Positions 9,537 to 23,259 of a DNA stretch of 64,000 nt are shown piece after piece. The DNA comes from Spirodela intermedia. Its lineage: Eukaryota; Streptophyta; Magnoliopsida; Alismatales; Araceae. The position numbers were made by a program, and so were the translations under genes. The first letter of the stretch is position 1. Every line of letters begins with the position of its first letter. The DNA lies in assembly GCA_902729315.2 (NCBI GenBank), contig LR746274.1, forward strand, positions 1,426,001-1,490,000. The letters are read 5' to 3'. Under the pieces are notes generated by a model. The model searched no databases, was not told where the DNA came from, and worked only from the letters and a program-made list of their open reading frames with translations.

Positions 9537-12500
9537 ATGTCCGCGGATCTGAAAGCTGAGGAGGGACGACAGCTCCCCCCGGTGCCCTCCCTGGAGCCTC
9601 TGCTCGACTGCGCCTCCACTTCCGACCACGGCCGTCTCGATCGCTCCCTCCGCCGTCTGGAGCTGTTTCTCTCCCTCCTTGGATTTCATCAGTCCTCTTC
9701 CGTCATCAGCCTCCTCTTGTGTTTCTCCGTCTTCCTCCTGCTCGGTGTGGCGGTCCCGGTTGCTTCGGTTTATCTTGCTGGCTGTTTGGAGCGCAGATGC
9801 GAGGTCTATGAGGTCGGGATGTTCGAGCTGTTTGTGGTCGCTTCGGAGGTGTCGCTCGCTGTGGTTTCCCTAGCCTGCGTCTCCGTCAACCTCCGCAAGT
9901 ATGGCGTGAGGAGGTTCCTCTTCGTGGATCACGATCACGGGCTGTTGGAGAAGTTCCGGGATCAGTACTCGGAAAAGATCCAGGTTGGGAGTTCAGTAAA
10001 CTCGCTCTAGAAAAATAAATGGTCCGGAATGTATTTATTATCTCGAAAATTTTCGTAATGATTCATCCACGATAAATCGTTCTCGACATATATTTTTGTA
10101 TTAGTTGTGTGACTTCGACGAGTGGTATATATTAATTGGAGATTTTTTTTGTAAGATAGCTCTTTATACCAAGGGAAATAATCTCACGCCTGTGAAGATT
10201 GGTAGCCAAACATACCGCTTGCGAAACTGTCATTTTCTGGGAATCAGTTTAGATTATTTCTGTCTAAATTTGGGTGAAGGACTTAAGTGGTTATATATGG
10301 AATTTAAAGGGAAAAGTGATATCGGTATTGCAATTTGTGCGAACTCTCTCGATTATGGGGATCAAATTTTGTGTCTAGCATGTGCATCCCAGTGGCTTAG
10401 TTTGAAATAGAATGATGGCTTATCAGCTTTGGAAGAGGTAAGTGGCGATAAAACATAGCCATTTTACCATATACCATGATACTGTGTCACTCTGTCGAAA
10501 CCAACCCACCAAAAAGATGAGTTCATCTTCTTTCTTATCACCTAAGTGCTGGCACACATCCCATACGAATATATATGGTGGCACCAGCTATTTTCTTGCA
10601 ATCATGGAAGGAAATGGCGTCTGAGCTTTTATCTTCAGCTATTTTTCAGGGTCTTCACGTCAAGATTAACCAGAAATATTTGGTTAAAATTTTAAAATTA
10701 TCATTCGGGTTACACCGATTTTCCTGATTTCAGATTCTCTTATTGGACCTATTTTCGGACAAATATTTCCAGTCTTGCTTTTGTGCTTCTCTTAGGATCA
10801 CACATGCTGATATTTTTATTTTATGCCTTATATCAAGCTAGACATCTCATGTGTTGATTCATGTTGAATAATAATTAGATGCAGGTCAGCTCAGTAGAAA
10901 AAGCTGATTATATCTATCATGTATCCAGTAGGATTGCAGTACTTAGAATTGGATTCCGGATTTTAATCGATTGGTGGATTTGGTTCGATTTTTATTTTTT
11001 TTGTCATCATTGCCGTTATTGTCATCTGACCTGGCACACAGAACTGGATGGAGAGGTGAGAGATGTCAACATCTGATGTTTAATTATGCCAACTTATTTA
11101 TCGCCTGCTTATCTATTTATCGTGGGTTGTGGGGTGAAGTAGCATGATTAGGAGACGGGATGCCAGTTTTTTAATCAAGTCATTTTTTTTATGGCTAAGA
11201 GTCACAGATCAGCTTGTCTCGTAGTTAACCTTGCCTTTTTGCTGTTGTTGATGCTTTATGAAACTCTATGACCAGGTGATTCATGAGGCTTGAGAGAATA
11301 CGAGAATATTTTGAGCTTTCTGTTGTCTAAAAGCCATAGCTATAAATTTTATACGGTTTTTCACCTTTGTAAGTGGGCACGTACTGGAATAAGTTTTCAG
11401 GCCTTTTCACACGTTGTTATGTTACTGAACCTTACTTTCAAATTTTATTACCTATGTATTTCAGACTTAAAATACGTGTTGGTATTTTATGGGATTTCCG
11501 GTGGTATATCCATATTTATTCATGAGTCTTCTCTGCAGACTTTTCTCACCATGAGATTTCTTAAGCATTTTGGAAGAAAAAGTTCCCCACCTTCTAATCT
11601 TTCCCATCAATATACTATGACATTATTTTCGCATTTAATTCCACTAGTCAAAGGATCCTTTCCACATTTTGTAATTTTGTCAAAAAAATCCAAGGATCAG
11701 AAATATTTTCGAAAATGTTTCTAAATATATTAAAAATACTTGAAGCGAAGTAAGTGTCTTCTTCATTCTTTTATGATTTTTCTCGTGCATTGGACTTACT
11801 TTTCTGGTGGAATAGGCTGGAGTATTCATCATTATAACGTAAATCGTTGCTTTTTCCGTGTGATATATCATAATTACCCTTCTATAACCTGCAATGAGCT
11901 TATTATGGTTGAATAGCTTCGAGAATAGTATCAACTAGATGGTGTTCAAAATCCTTCTGTTGACCATTAAAACTTTTTTAAATAGCAATAGATACGATAC
12001 AGAGCCTAGAAGTCGAATTGCCCTGATCCTTTTTTAGTCATTTTTGTTGCTGAATGATGTAACTTATGATGCTTTGCTTTTCCAAAGCCTTTACTTCTCT
12101 ATATCGTGTCAAAATTTCAGTCATAACATGTTTCCTTTCTAGAAATTCCTCCCTGGGCGATTTTAGTTTCCAAGTTTTAGAGCACCGTACAGACATTAAA
12201 ACTACATTCTGGTCAAACCATTACATTAAGATAACCAAACTCCAGCTCGGGGGCAAACAAATCCTCTAAGGTAAAAAGAAATAAAAATACCATAAATATA
12301 AGAACAGGTCCATGCCCTTCTTATTATGAAGCATAGATTCTTTGATTAGTTGGTCTCATTGGACGTTAACATTTTCAATATGATAATTGCACTGGTACGG
12401 TACGCAGCAATAGTTTTCTGCCGTTATTTTTTGACATTTTTCTTCTGTCTTCTAATCCAAGATTGGTGTTTACAAGTTTCGAGTACCTCATTACTGGTAC

Positions 12501-14011
12501 ACTACATTGATAGTATAGGTATATCGAAATAAATGATGAAGGTCTAGAAAGAGAAACTTAATCAGTTCTCTTTTTTTTTTTGTAGGCTTTCTTCTACTTG
12601 CTTTTTTGGTGGATTTTGCCGTGCCTTGTAGTGAAGACTGCCCGAGAAGTCATCCGCTCTCTGTACACTCTTCAAGATTCATTATGGGTATCCGTCGCTA
12701 CCTTGGTGGCTTCAATCGTTTCATGGACCTATTTGACGACAATCTTTCTGTCCGCCTGCGCTCTGTTCAACCTGGTGTGCAATTTTCAAGTCATCCACTT
12801 TGAGGAATTTGGCAGACTCTTCGAGAGAGATGTAGACGTAATGCATTTCCTGGAAGAGCACGTCTGCCTCCATTATTATCTCTCTAGGATTAGCCACAGG
12901 TTTCGTATATATCTTCTCTTAATCTTCCTGTTTATCTCAGCAAGCCAAGTCGTGACCCTCTTTCAGACCACGGGATACAGTGGCAAAGTCAACTTCACTA
13001 ATGCTGGGGACTTCGCTGTGAGTCTCCCAATTTGTATAATATTTATTCAAATAAATAATTAAATTTTAATTTATCTATTTATTCATTTATTTATCTGGTC
13101 TGTCATTTGATTCTGACAGGTATCCTCAGTTGTCCAGGTTGTCGGTATAATTCTCTGCTTGCATTCAGCATCAAAAATATCCCACAAAGCCCAAGCCATT
13201 GCATCGCTAGCCAGCAAATGGCACGCCATGATAACATGCACCTCTATTGATCCGTCTCAACTAGGACTCACAAATGGCTTTGGCAATTCGCAGGCTATGC
13301 CATCTGGTTTACTAGTGATGAACTATCCTGAAAGCGATTTGGAGTCGTCGGACAATGCTGTGGTGCAAACGAATGCTCAAATGGCTTTCTATCTGTCTTC
13401 ATACCACAAGAGGCAGTCCCTGGGTATGTGTGCCAAACACTAATCATTCTCCCACGTCTAAATTTCTCTCTTTTTAGTCGTTATAATTGTATTATTTTTT
13501 AATTTATTGGGCTTAAAGTTTATGACATTGCTCCAACATTATTGTAAAAGTTTACTTGCTTATCACAAGCAAGGATTGACTTCGTCATCAATCCATGAAA
13601 ACCAAACCTCTCTCTCTCACACACACACAAGATCGCTGGCTTTCTCACTCTCTGCTGTTGATAACAACAGTACTCTGGAGTTAGACCCCTCTGGGTCGTG
13701 CTAGTCCTGAGGGATTTCCATGATCAACTGCCCTATGCATGAACTATTTTGAATTGAAAGAGCATGCAATTATGTTTTATTTTATTTTTACGAGCGACTT
13801 TCCAGGCTTCCATTCCTTGCATTGTCTTCAATTCTCACTGCTGCTGCTGACTCCAACTGTGCCTGCAGTGACATATTTGCAGGGCAACCCTGGCGGAATA
13901 ACCATTTTTGGATGGACCGTAGACCGAGGATTGATCAATACGATATTCTTCATCGAGCTCTCCCTCGTCCTCTTCGTACTGGGGAAAACCATAGTCTTCT
14001 CCACCAAGTAA
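9537..14011 (+). CDS. DUF3537 multi-pass membrane protein (plant gustatory-receptor-like, GRL)
   Basis: Four exons join in frame: 9537-9983, 12586-13017, 13120-13423 and 13869-14011 (1326 nt, 441 residues). The junctions are KIQ-AFFYLL, GDFA-VSSVV and RQSL-VTYLQ. The soluble N-terminus (about 50 residues) is followed by seven hydrophobic segments: LLLCFSVFLLLGVAVPVAS, FELFVVASEVSLAVVSLACV, AFFYLLFWWILPCLVV, VATLVASIVSWTYLTTIFLS, IYLLLIFLFISASQVV, VVQVVGIILCLH and TIFFIELSLVLFVLGKTIVF. The signature GGITIFGWTVDR precedes the last. This is the plant DUF3537 family, which structural comparisons have placed with insect gustatory/odorant receptors. The molecular role in plants is largely unknown. 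The start is the first ATG after the GC-rich leader. The first intron is 2.6 kb. The gene appears intact. Confidence 0.9.
9984..12585 (+). other. Large first intron of the DUF3537 gene
   Basis: This AT-rich 2.6-kb interval lies between the KIQ donor (CAG|GTTGGG) and a poly-T/GTAG acceptor. The frames seen inside are short and resemble no family known to me. No transposon ends were recognised. Confidence 0.6.
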
Positions 14012-14732
14012 TCTATTCAGCTGAACTTTCCCGAGGAGATGCTAGCCTCATGTGCCAAGATTTACTCATCTTGGGGACACTGGGTTGTATCGATAGATAT
14101 ACCCATAGGGGGGAAAAATCATGAAAGCATGATGTCATGATGATGGACGAGAAAGTTGGCATGCAAGGGATGCTAGGGCTTCAAGAAGCCAGGCTGCAGC
14201 TCCATGGAGCTGGAGATGCTCCAGGAGATCAATGGGGTCATGAGGGGTGTGGGCTGGGACTCCCATGAGGCATGCGAGAGCTCTATGTGCTGCTGGCCTC
14301 ACTGTTGATGGCATGACTTCCATGGCCATCCTCAGTTGAGGTTTGTCGACCGGCAGCCCCATGACTCTGGTTTTTTGTGGCGACTTGTGGGGACGGATAC
14401 ATTTGATGTGTCTTCTCTCCTTTGTGGCTTGGAAGAGGGTAACCTTTCATCCAAGAGTCAGTCCTCTTGAAAGAAATTTGCTGTTTTCTTGAAGAAAAAT
14501 TGAGGATGGGTGGGAACTGAACAAGTCGTTTCCAAAAAACTTTAGTCCAACCTTTAATGGTGAGAATCAGCTGGACAAAACAATCATATCATGATAATGA
14601 CAGCCTCTACCAAACTGATTTTTTTTTACCAGAGTTGACTGACTCACTACAAGTGTTTGTAGTCATGGTTGAAAAATAGGACAACGATTGAAGCCCTATG
14701 GAGTTCACTGGAGACAAATCAAGAGTTGGTCC
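14012..14732. other. Intergenic spacer with no recognised gene
   Basis: This stretch holds the probable 3' UTR of the DUF3537 gene, then unassigned sequence up to the left LTR of the gypsy element. A 75-codon minus-strand frame at 14135-14362 has no recognisable domain. Confidence 0.4.
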
Positions 14733-14965
14733 TGTGGAACCCTAATCTCTCTCAGCGAGAAGCAGGCTGCAGCTATTTCTTTTCCCAAAAAGCTCTTCCC
14801 CTCTCCTTTCTCCCTGATACTTAATCTATCCACCTTCCAAGTGCTTGGACTAGACTTATGCTCACCTTCTACACCTGTTGGACCCACTCTACTTACTAGG
14901 TTGTCAATCTGAGCCTTGTTCCTTTAGTAGGTTGATCTCCTCTTTTGGTGTTGATGGTCATATCA
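14733..14965 (-). repeat. Left (3') LTR of the gypsy element
   Basis: This is a degenerate copy of 19586-19846. Shared stretches include CTTTTCCCAAAA, CTCCCCTTTCCC-like, TATCCACCTTC, TGCTCACCTTCT, TTGTTGGACCCACT-like and the end GGTCATATCA. The boundaries are approximate. Confidence 0.7.
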
Positions 14966-14971
14966 ATACCA

Positions 14972-14985
14972 CCCCCCCCCCCCCC
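14972..14985 (-). repeat. Poly-C run (poly-G on minus), likely polypurine tract of the gypsy element
   Basis: Fourteen consecutive C bases lie just inside the 3' LTR. On the element's coding strand this is a G-run directly before the LTR, where a polypurine tract for plus-strand priming is expected. It has probably lengthened by slippage. Confidence 0.55.
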
Positions 14986-17900
14986 TCACAGCCACCCCTT
15001 TTTTGAGCTCCTTTTGTCCTCAAGGTGAAATGGAGGGAATTGCTTCTAGATCATGGAGGCTGGTTCCTAAAAGGCTTCCTCTGGGGGCAAAGACTTCCAG
15101 ACGCGCGATTGAGTGCTGTGTGGCTAGTATTTCTTCAGGCTGAACCACCGGTCAACCTGTTTTGCCAAAGGCCTTCCAATAGAGGATGATTCCAAGTAGA
15201 TTTGCCGACTATCCTTCGTATAAGTGAAACATGGAAAATAGGGTGAAGTAATGAGGACGAAGGGAGGTCTAATTTGTAGGCAATTGATTTGATCCTTTGC
15301 AGGATTTTAAAGGGTTAGTAGTAGTAGGGGGACAACTGCTCATTAGGTTTTCTAGCTAGCAACTTCATATTGTAGGGTCGTAATTTGAGGAAAACTAGAT
15401 CTTCGACTTCATATTCTATAATCCTTTGATGCTTATTTGTCTTAACCTTCATTTGAGACTGAACTTGATGAAGATAATACTTGAGCTGTTCTATTGCCTG
15501 ATCTTTGGACATCAATAACTAGTCCACTTTTATAATTAGAGTTGTGGGAGATCCATAGTGCAATAGAGGGGCAAGTCTCTACTCTAGAGGGCCTTAAAAG
15601 AATAGTATCGATTGAATTGTGGAATGAAGTGTTGTAGTTGAATTCGACTCAATGAGGTCAATAACTCCACATCTTAGGGTTGTAGGATGCATAAGATTGA
15701 AGATAATTTTTCACACATCTATTCATCACTTCAATTTTGGCCATCCATCTGAGGATGATGGGACATACTTCGTTTTAAAATGCTCCCTTGGAGGCTAGAT
15801 AGTTCCGACCAAAAATGACTCATGAAAATAACATCTATCAAAACTGATAGACTTAGAGGCACCCTAGAGGCAGAAAATCTCTTTAGTGAATTTGTCTTCG
15901 ATGGAACTTGCTAAAAATGGGTACTTCAGAGGGATAACGTGTGCATATACTTAGACATTCTATTCACCATGACCAATATGGAATGAAATCATGTAGAAGA
16001 TGGTAACTCCTCAAGAAAGTCCATGGCGATACTTACTGGCTCATACTTGATCAAGGATAGGAAGCGGTTGTAGGAGTCCCGCCAAACTAGGGATGATGAT
16101 TTGTTGCCTAGGTAGACTTCATAGGCATCTAAAAATTCTTTAATCCTTTATTTCAGCTCAGCCCAATAAAATTGCTATGAAATCCTCTTGTAAGTCTTTA
16201 GGCCCCCCCCTGGTGGACTATCATGATACTCCCAAATTATATCTCTAACCACTTGAGACTTTGAGGGAAGCATTAATCACCTTTTATAGTAGAGAAATTC
16301 ATGATTGAGGGTAAAACTCAGTCGGGAGTCCTCCCCCTCAAGGAGAGCTCTATAGATGGGGCCTGAAATAAGGTCTATCTACATGTCAGCCCTTCATGAG
16401 GACATGTCTGCACCCACATACTGAAATAACCTCTTGTAGTTGAATAGTGTGGAGGCAGCAAGAGAGTGTATCCGTCACCTTACTGCTCACTCCCTCTTTC
16501 TACGATATAATGAAACCATAGTCAATTAACTTTAAAAATCATTTATGAAATTGAGTAGGCACTTGTTGTTGTTGATTAGTGAGGAATTTTAAGTTCTGCT
16601 GCTCAGTGTAAATCATAAATCTGTCACCCATAAGGTCGTGTCTCCATTTGAGAACTGCATGTACTCTAGCTATAAGCTCATGCTCATACATCGACTTAGC
16701 TTGATTCTTTGGGGAAAGGGCTTGACTAAAATATGTTAGTAGCTGTGTTTATGTTGTATTAACATGGCTCCCTGATCATAACCGGATGCATATCTCTAAG
16801 ATGAATTCTGAAGAGAAATCTAGAAGGGAAAGTACTGAGGTGGAGGTGATATTCTCCTTAAGTTTCTGGTACGGATTTTCTGTTGCTTCCTACCAATCAA
16901 AAGCATCTTTCTTGAGCTATTCTATCAAGGGGTATCAAGGGGTACGCCAACATAACATAACCTGCCACAAACCTGCAATTAGGCCTTGAAATCCTCTTAA
17001 TTAGATTAGATTGGTAGGGGTTGGCCACTTGAGCATAACTTTATTTTTTTCCTAGTCTGCTGCCACTCCTACATAAATCATGTGTCTGAGATACTTTGGC
17101 TCTAGTCACGCAATCGAGCACTTCCTTTTATTTTACATATAGTCAATGTTGCTACAGAATTTCAAAAACCTGTTTTAGGTGTTGGAGAGCAATTACCCAT
17201 CATTGCTGTAAATTAAGATCTTGCCAAAAAAATTAAGACGAATTTATGGAGGTAAGGCTTAAAACTGTCATTCATTAGTTATTAGAAGGTAGCTGGCACA
17301 TTTATGAGCCCAAATGACATCACCACGAACTTGTAGTGGCCTTCATGAGTCTTGAATATAGTTTTGTCCACATCCTCTACCTTCATCCCTAATATGATGA
17401 AAACTCAATTTCAGATCTAATTTTGAAAAAATGGTAGCTCCAAATAACTTGTCAAGGAGTTCTTCCACTACTAGTGTAGGACGACCACCCCTAATCTTTC
17501 TTCTTTACTAATAGCATTGGGCTTGAAAATGGGCTTCAATAGAGAGATATAATTTTGTCCCTACACATCTCTTGAACCAACCACTCGAATTCATCCTTCT
17601 GAAAATGAGAATATTTAAAGGGGTTAATGTTAACTCGACTGGAGCCTTCTATGAGCTGGATAGAGTGATCTACACTTTGAATTGGAGGAATCTTGTGAGT
17701 GGGATTGAAAACCTCTTCGGAAGTTTACTTCTAGGCTCCTCTCGAGTTCCTCAGCAAAATCTAATGAATAGTCGGCATCTTTTGGCAAAGAGAACTGATG
17801 TAATTCTAGAGCCACAGCTCCTCCTTCTGCCAATACCTTGGTTAGTGCCTTAAAAGACACTCATGGCCTACACAACATAGGTTATAACAACTCCTTTTAA

Positions 17901-19585
17901 GAAAAATTTCATGGTTAGTTTTGACCAATGTATATGCATCATCTTGAGGGTCCACAGTCAATTCATTCCCAATATGACTTCCAGACTTCTCAATTCTAAG
18001 GGTAAGAATTCTTGCACCATGATCAGCCCTTGAACAAACAGTGGGACAATTTTATAGACCCCACAACTCTTCATGGTCAAATAATTACCAAATAAAATCC
18101 TATATCCTAGTGTTTCAGTCAAAGATAGTTTCAATTGTTTAATGAGTTCTTCACAAATGAAATTCTGGGTAGCCCCATTGTCAATCATCACTATGACTTG
18201 TCTTCCTTTGGTTTCTCCTTTCATCCTCATAGTCCTCAAGTTGGTGAGGCCAATGACCAAATTCAGGGAGATTTCTATCATCTATAAAGGCTCTTCTTCA
18301 AACTGAATTTGTGTTAATGCTCTATCATCAATGCTGCTTGGACTGTTAGTCTTGACATCCTCCCCCCTCTTGTACCTCTATCATCATCATGCATGATCAA
18401 AATTTGTAATTATGTCTTACAGCAGTGGCCTGGACCAAACCTCTCGTCATAGTGGTAGTAGAGCCTTGTCCCTCCTCTCTTACAACTCGGCCAATGTAAG
18501 GTTTATTCTTCTTCTACCTCTAGCCCCTTATTTTCCTAAAGGAAACTCTAAGCTCTTGGCTGCTGAGAGATAGCTCAAATTGATTGAGTGGTTTGTTTCT
18601 CTCCCTATTGGTTTCAAGGTCCTATGATATATACTATAATCTCCCTCTTTATTCCTTGCTCTCAGCATTGATGATGAGAAGTCTTATGGGTCTATGTATC
18701 TAAGGCCCTCACATTGATCAAAGGCTTTAGAGCTTTAACTTCTGCCACTAATGAGAGGTTCAAAATTTCTTGTAGGTCATTTAGTGTATTCATACTTAGC
18801 TCAACTTGAATCTCTTCCTTTAACCCTTGATATAGTTTTTTTTCCACGGCCTCTTCTGAAATCCTTATTAGAAATATTGATAATGTCTCAAAATCCTTCT
18901 ATATTCATCCACTAATCTCCCATGCTTGAGTGTTAAGAATTGTTTGACTATGTTGCCTTCTAATGATTTGATGAAGCATTTGAGTTGTAGTCAAAGGTCT
19001 TACCATCCCTTAAAGAGATATCTCTTATTGTTTCAATGATACCATAATAAGGCTTGTCCTTCCAGATGCATGATTGATTCATTCACCTTGTCTTCCTTGA
19101 AGACATTGTTAACCTTAAAATAAGGATCAATGTGAGATAGTCACAAATCAGCATTTTATTTGTCAAAATTGGGAATAAATAACTTCCTCTAACATCTATA
19201 GCTCTCATTGGTGGAGGAACATGATTAGACTTTTGACAGTCTTATTAAGGAAGGGATGGGGCATGAGTGTGGTTTGGTTGTGGTTGAGAAGTCTCCCTCT
19301 TCTCCATCATAGACATCATCTCTTCTATATGTTCAAACCGATGTAGGAGGTGGTCCAGCATGTTGGTGACATTATCCATCACCCCACGACTAAGTCATTC
19401 TTAACTCTCTCTACCTCTAATTCCAAGATGCCAACTCTCTCTTTAGGTCTCAAAGGCATGGTGGCTAGAACTTGGACATGTAGCTTTGGTAATAGTGATA
19501 CAAACCACAAGAGAGTGGTGGGTAGAAGACAAGAATACGAAATATAATAACCAAAGTTCAAAGGATACAAACCAAGAATGAGTCA

Positions 19586-19846
19586 TGTCATAACCCCAAT
19601 CTCTCCTAATGGGAAGCAAGCCACAGTCATTCTATTCCTCATATTATTCCTTTTCCCAAAAGGCTCCTCCCCTTTCCCTTCTCCCCCATAACCTATCCAC
19701 CTTCTAAGTGTATAGATTGGACATGTGCTCACCTTCTTCACTTGTTGGGTCCACTTTGCTTACTAGACTATTGATCTGGTCTTCATTCCTTCAATCTTCA
19801 ACTGGTCAATCTCCTCTTCTGAGGGAAGGTGCAGAGGGTCATATCA
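19586..19846 (-). repeat. Right (5') LTR of the gypsy element
   Basis: This is the partner of 14733-14965. It starts TGTCATAACCCC and ends GGTCATATCA on the plus strand. No clear tRNA primer-binding site was found just inside it, consistent with age. Confidence 0.7.
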
Positions 19847-20053
19847 CCCTAATTTCACACTTCCTCAAAGAGAGATTAGGACCAGGCTTTATGTCAATTT
19901 TGTTCTGTTAGTTATAAGCCATAATGTATTGACTTAGTTTGGTTCTTATTAACAAAAATAAATATGGGTCAATTGTAATAAGGGAACTAACTTGAGACAA
20001 AGAAACTGTCGTAAGAAAGAAAGGGAAAGAAGTACAATGCATGATTTTCGACA

Positions 20054-20400
20054 CTCCTAAAGTTAGTGAATATATATCACCCATTCTCAACTTTAATATT
20101 AAATGATGAAAACTATTGCACTATAAGTATTTGGTGAATACATCAATAACCTGATCACTTGTTGATTGATACATTGTACAAATTAATCTATTATTCACTT
20201 TTTCTTTGATAAAATATTAATCAGCATTAATATGTTTAATTCAATCATTTTGAACTTGATTGTTTGAAATATTTATCACTAATTTATTGAGTCATAGCTC
20301 AAAATTTAATTTTTAGTCTTGATCTAGCACTACATTTTGGTTCTTACTTCACCAAGAAATAAGATTCTCACTGAAAAAAGCACAATATAACAAAGTGAAT
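20054..20400 (-). pseudogene. Copia RNase H C-terminal remnant
   Basis: The minus-strand translation gives scattered matches to the end of copia polyproteins: a degenerate KHI-EID block, then LICTMYQSTSDQVIDVFTK and LRMGDIYSLTLG, the counterpart of LADIFTK and LGMINIYAPTLG. Stops and frameshifts separate the pieces. It is non-functional. Confidence 0.6.
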
Positions 20401-20499
20401 ATTTAATATCAATATAAACTTCAAGTGATACTCTTCCACCTCATTTAAATAAAATACTTCTTCTAAAGTTATTTTGACATAATTTAATACTTGATCAGT

Positions 20500-23230
20500 T
20501 ATATGTAGATGTGCTTATCATGGATTATGCATATATTGACAATCATACATCAAAATCAAGATGTTTATAAGACATACATTCTTCCTATTTTCATTTCAAA
20601 TTATTTAGCTAACACTATGAGATAATTTTTTTCCTTCCCTTCATTTTTTTTTCATAATTCTATAATCAACATACATTAATAATATTGTAACTAGTCATGA
20701 ATAAGTTAGATCTAGTACTAGAGGATCCTCCTACCATACTTCTATTATTTCACTCCATAAATATAGTTGACTTCATGAGCTCAACTCTCTCAAATAACAT
20801 TATTCGATCTCCACTGAGTTCTCACCCCTCACATGTATGTCTTGACTCTCAACACCACATCTATAGTCAAGGTACACTTTCTCCTCAAAAACAACACTCT
20901 CCGCCAGTGAATTCCAGCTCTTAATACCTTGTGTCTTAGTCTTACATTTTCGCCACTCACCACCTAGGTTACCTTACAGCTTGATAAAGAGAGACAACCT
21001 TCAACACAATTGAATGATTTATAAATTATCAAAAATAAGTGACCACAATGAAAGTTTTAAACTTTCTTTGAAATGAGTGGTCATTTTGATATAGAAAATT
21101 GAGTAAGAACTTTTCCTTCAACATGAGCAAATGATAGAGATAAATATTCATCTATTTAATATTAACATTACTTTTTTTTTCTGCTCATGCTCTTTATACT
21201 CTATTGTATCTTTGTTATTTAAACATTTAAAAATGGTCATATTAATTTAAAAATATTTTTGTTGCCTCATCAATGTATTAGTGACCTTCAGCTACTTTAC
21301 ACTTTCAAGCTTTCTACTTTGGTGATTTTTGTCTCCAATATATTGTTTGAAGATTTAAAATTGATCAATGAACATTTTCTCTTTCAAGGTCTTATTCAGA
21401 TGAGATCGTTTAGTATGTCTTTAATTCAATCTTCTATTAATAAGTTACAATCCAAAATCTACACTTCTGACCTTCAATCATACTTCAATTTAGATCTTTT
21501 CACTCATAAGTATTTTACTTTTGATAATATATTTAGAGATTTTCAACTGATATACATACATCTTTTTCTTAAGAGTCAAGATAAGACAATGTCATTGAGT
21601 TTGTCATTTTTCTTATAAACTATAATGATGTGTTACCTTTTAAGTTCTTACTTCAGGACACACATATCATTCATAGACAATCATCACATTTCTTTGGAGA
21701 TTCATGTCATTTCAACAAGCAATCTTACTTTTGAGACTAAGTTGTAATTAATCATTTTTCTTTGTCATTTTTCCTATGTAAGACTCTGACGTATCACTAT
21801 GCAAGTTACATGATGAAGACTTTCTCTATTTCCTTCTTTGCTCAATGAGAATGTTCAAATTCAACTAACATGTAAGACCTAAGATCAATCCTACCTTAGT
21901 TATTGATCATATTTTTACTATGAATATTTGACCAACTTTCTACATTGTCACTATAATAATCTTGATTTGAAATTTCACCTATACTTTGATTTAACAATTT
22001 TTGCTATCATGTTTCTTGCTTTCTCATAGCTTGCTTCTTGAGTCAAGTCTTATGTTTGTCATTATGTGTCTTTTTGATTTTTCAAATATTTTTCACACTA
22101 ACACTTCTATCTTCATAGTACATAGGTGTTGCATTCATATCTCACATGTAACTTCACTTTTTAAGAATATATGTGAAACTTTGTTACACATGTTAACACA
22201 AGATACTATGTACTTATATTTCGAGAACATTATATTATATTTATTCTAACATAGAAATGTATCTCAAGGGCATGACTCCTTGAATTTGTTATTAGTCATA
22301 TAATCATATAAATTATCATCAATGTATAGAGCTTGAATATTTTTCAATGATATTTAACTTGTGATGTAAATAATCATAATGATTCAATGAATTACACAAT
22401 AACTCATTCAAGAATAATTCATAAATAATTTTTTCACTATATATGTCAAAACCAAAGACATCTACACACATTACATATCATATTCAATTACCTTTCATGA
22501 TACCTTGTCATAGATCAAACAGAAATTAACATTGAATGAGATATCGCAAAATGAAACAAAAGTATATTTATTGTACTCGATTTTGGTATGTGATAAATAT
22601 TGCATATGTTAAATAAAAGAAAGATGAATATCTTTCATATTCGTGTGACAATAATTAAGGAGCCTTCAACAATTGTAACCTTTAAGTTGCTAGGATATGG
22701 AGCATAAATAGAAAATAATAAGAATGAGGTTGCCATATGTTTGATAATTGATTTGACAAATTAGATATTTAATTGAAAATATATTTCCTGAGTCTATAAT
22801 TGAAAATTTCAATAAATTAGATATGAATTAGTATTTAAGACAATCAATTTGACTAAGAATGAAAACTCATCTAATTGAAATAGAAAGCCCACTGCTAGAT
22901 ATGTTTCAACTTGCTTAATGTCCTCTTAGTTTAATAGATCATATATTGAACTGAAAAACATGTAATTTTTTATTAAGATTTTTTAATTAAAATATAAATA
23001 GATCTATTGTTTTTAAGTTGTGAGTTGTCATGTGGAATTATATTATAGAGTTTGTGATAAGTTTTCATTATCATGAGTTAATAATTAGTAAATAATATAG
23101 TTTTAGCCTTAACTCATGATAAATAGACTTATATTTGTGTTAAAGAATGATTTTTGGTTTTCAATTGATTAACATAAATTTTTGGGTAATTATGTGATTT
23201 TATACGATTTTTACAATCTTACCTTTGAGA
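20500..23230. other. AT-rich repeat-derived DNA, no gene recognised
   Basis: The stretch is strongly AT-rich with only short open frames and no domain that I recognise. Given its bracketing repeats it is most likely the decayed interior of the copia element plus nested insertions. Confidence 0.4.
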
Positions 23231-23259
23231 TAAATGAAGAACAAGAAATAAAAATAAAA

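Larger units (their letters stand above)
14733..19846 (-). mobile_element. Decayed Ty3/gypsy LTR retrotransposon
   Basis: The element reads right to left, with degenerate LTR copies at both ends. In minus-strand order the traces are as follows. A gag fragment lies at about 18950-18700 (words like LKEEIQVEL and NDLQEIL). A retropepsin lies at 18281-17958 with IDNGATQNFI. Reverse transcriptase lies at about 17500-17230 with HEGHYKFVVMSFGLINVPATF, the usual LTNAPATFQ block. RNase H lies at about 16770-16570 (YEHELIARVHAVLKWRHDL). An integrase core lies at about 16130-15900 (AGLLQPLPI, SKYRHGLS), and the integrase C-terminus at 15515-15315 with EDLVFLKLRPYN. Many stops and frame breaks interrupt it, so it cannot make a polyprotein. 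The domain order PR-RT-RH-INT identifies Ty3/gypsy. The lineage within the superfamily is not resolved. Confidence 0.85.

Noticed and set aside
14135-14362. 75-codon minus-strand frame
   Set aside because: It has no recognisable domain, and the region is ordinary intergenic DNA.
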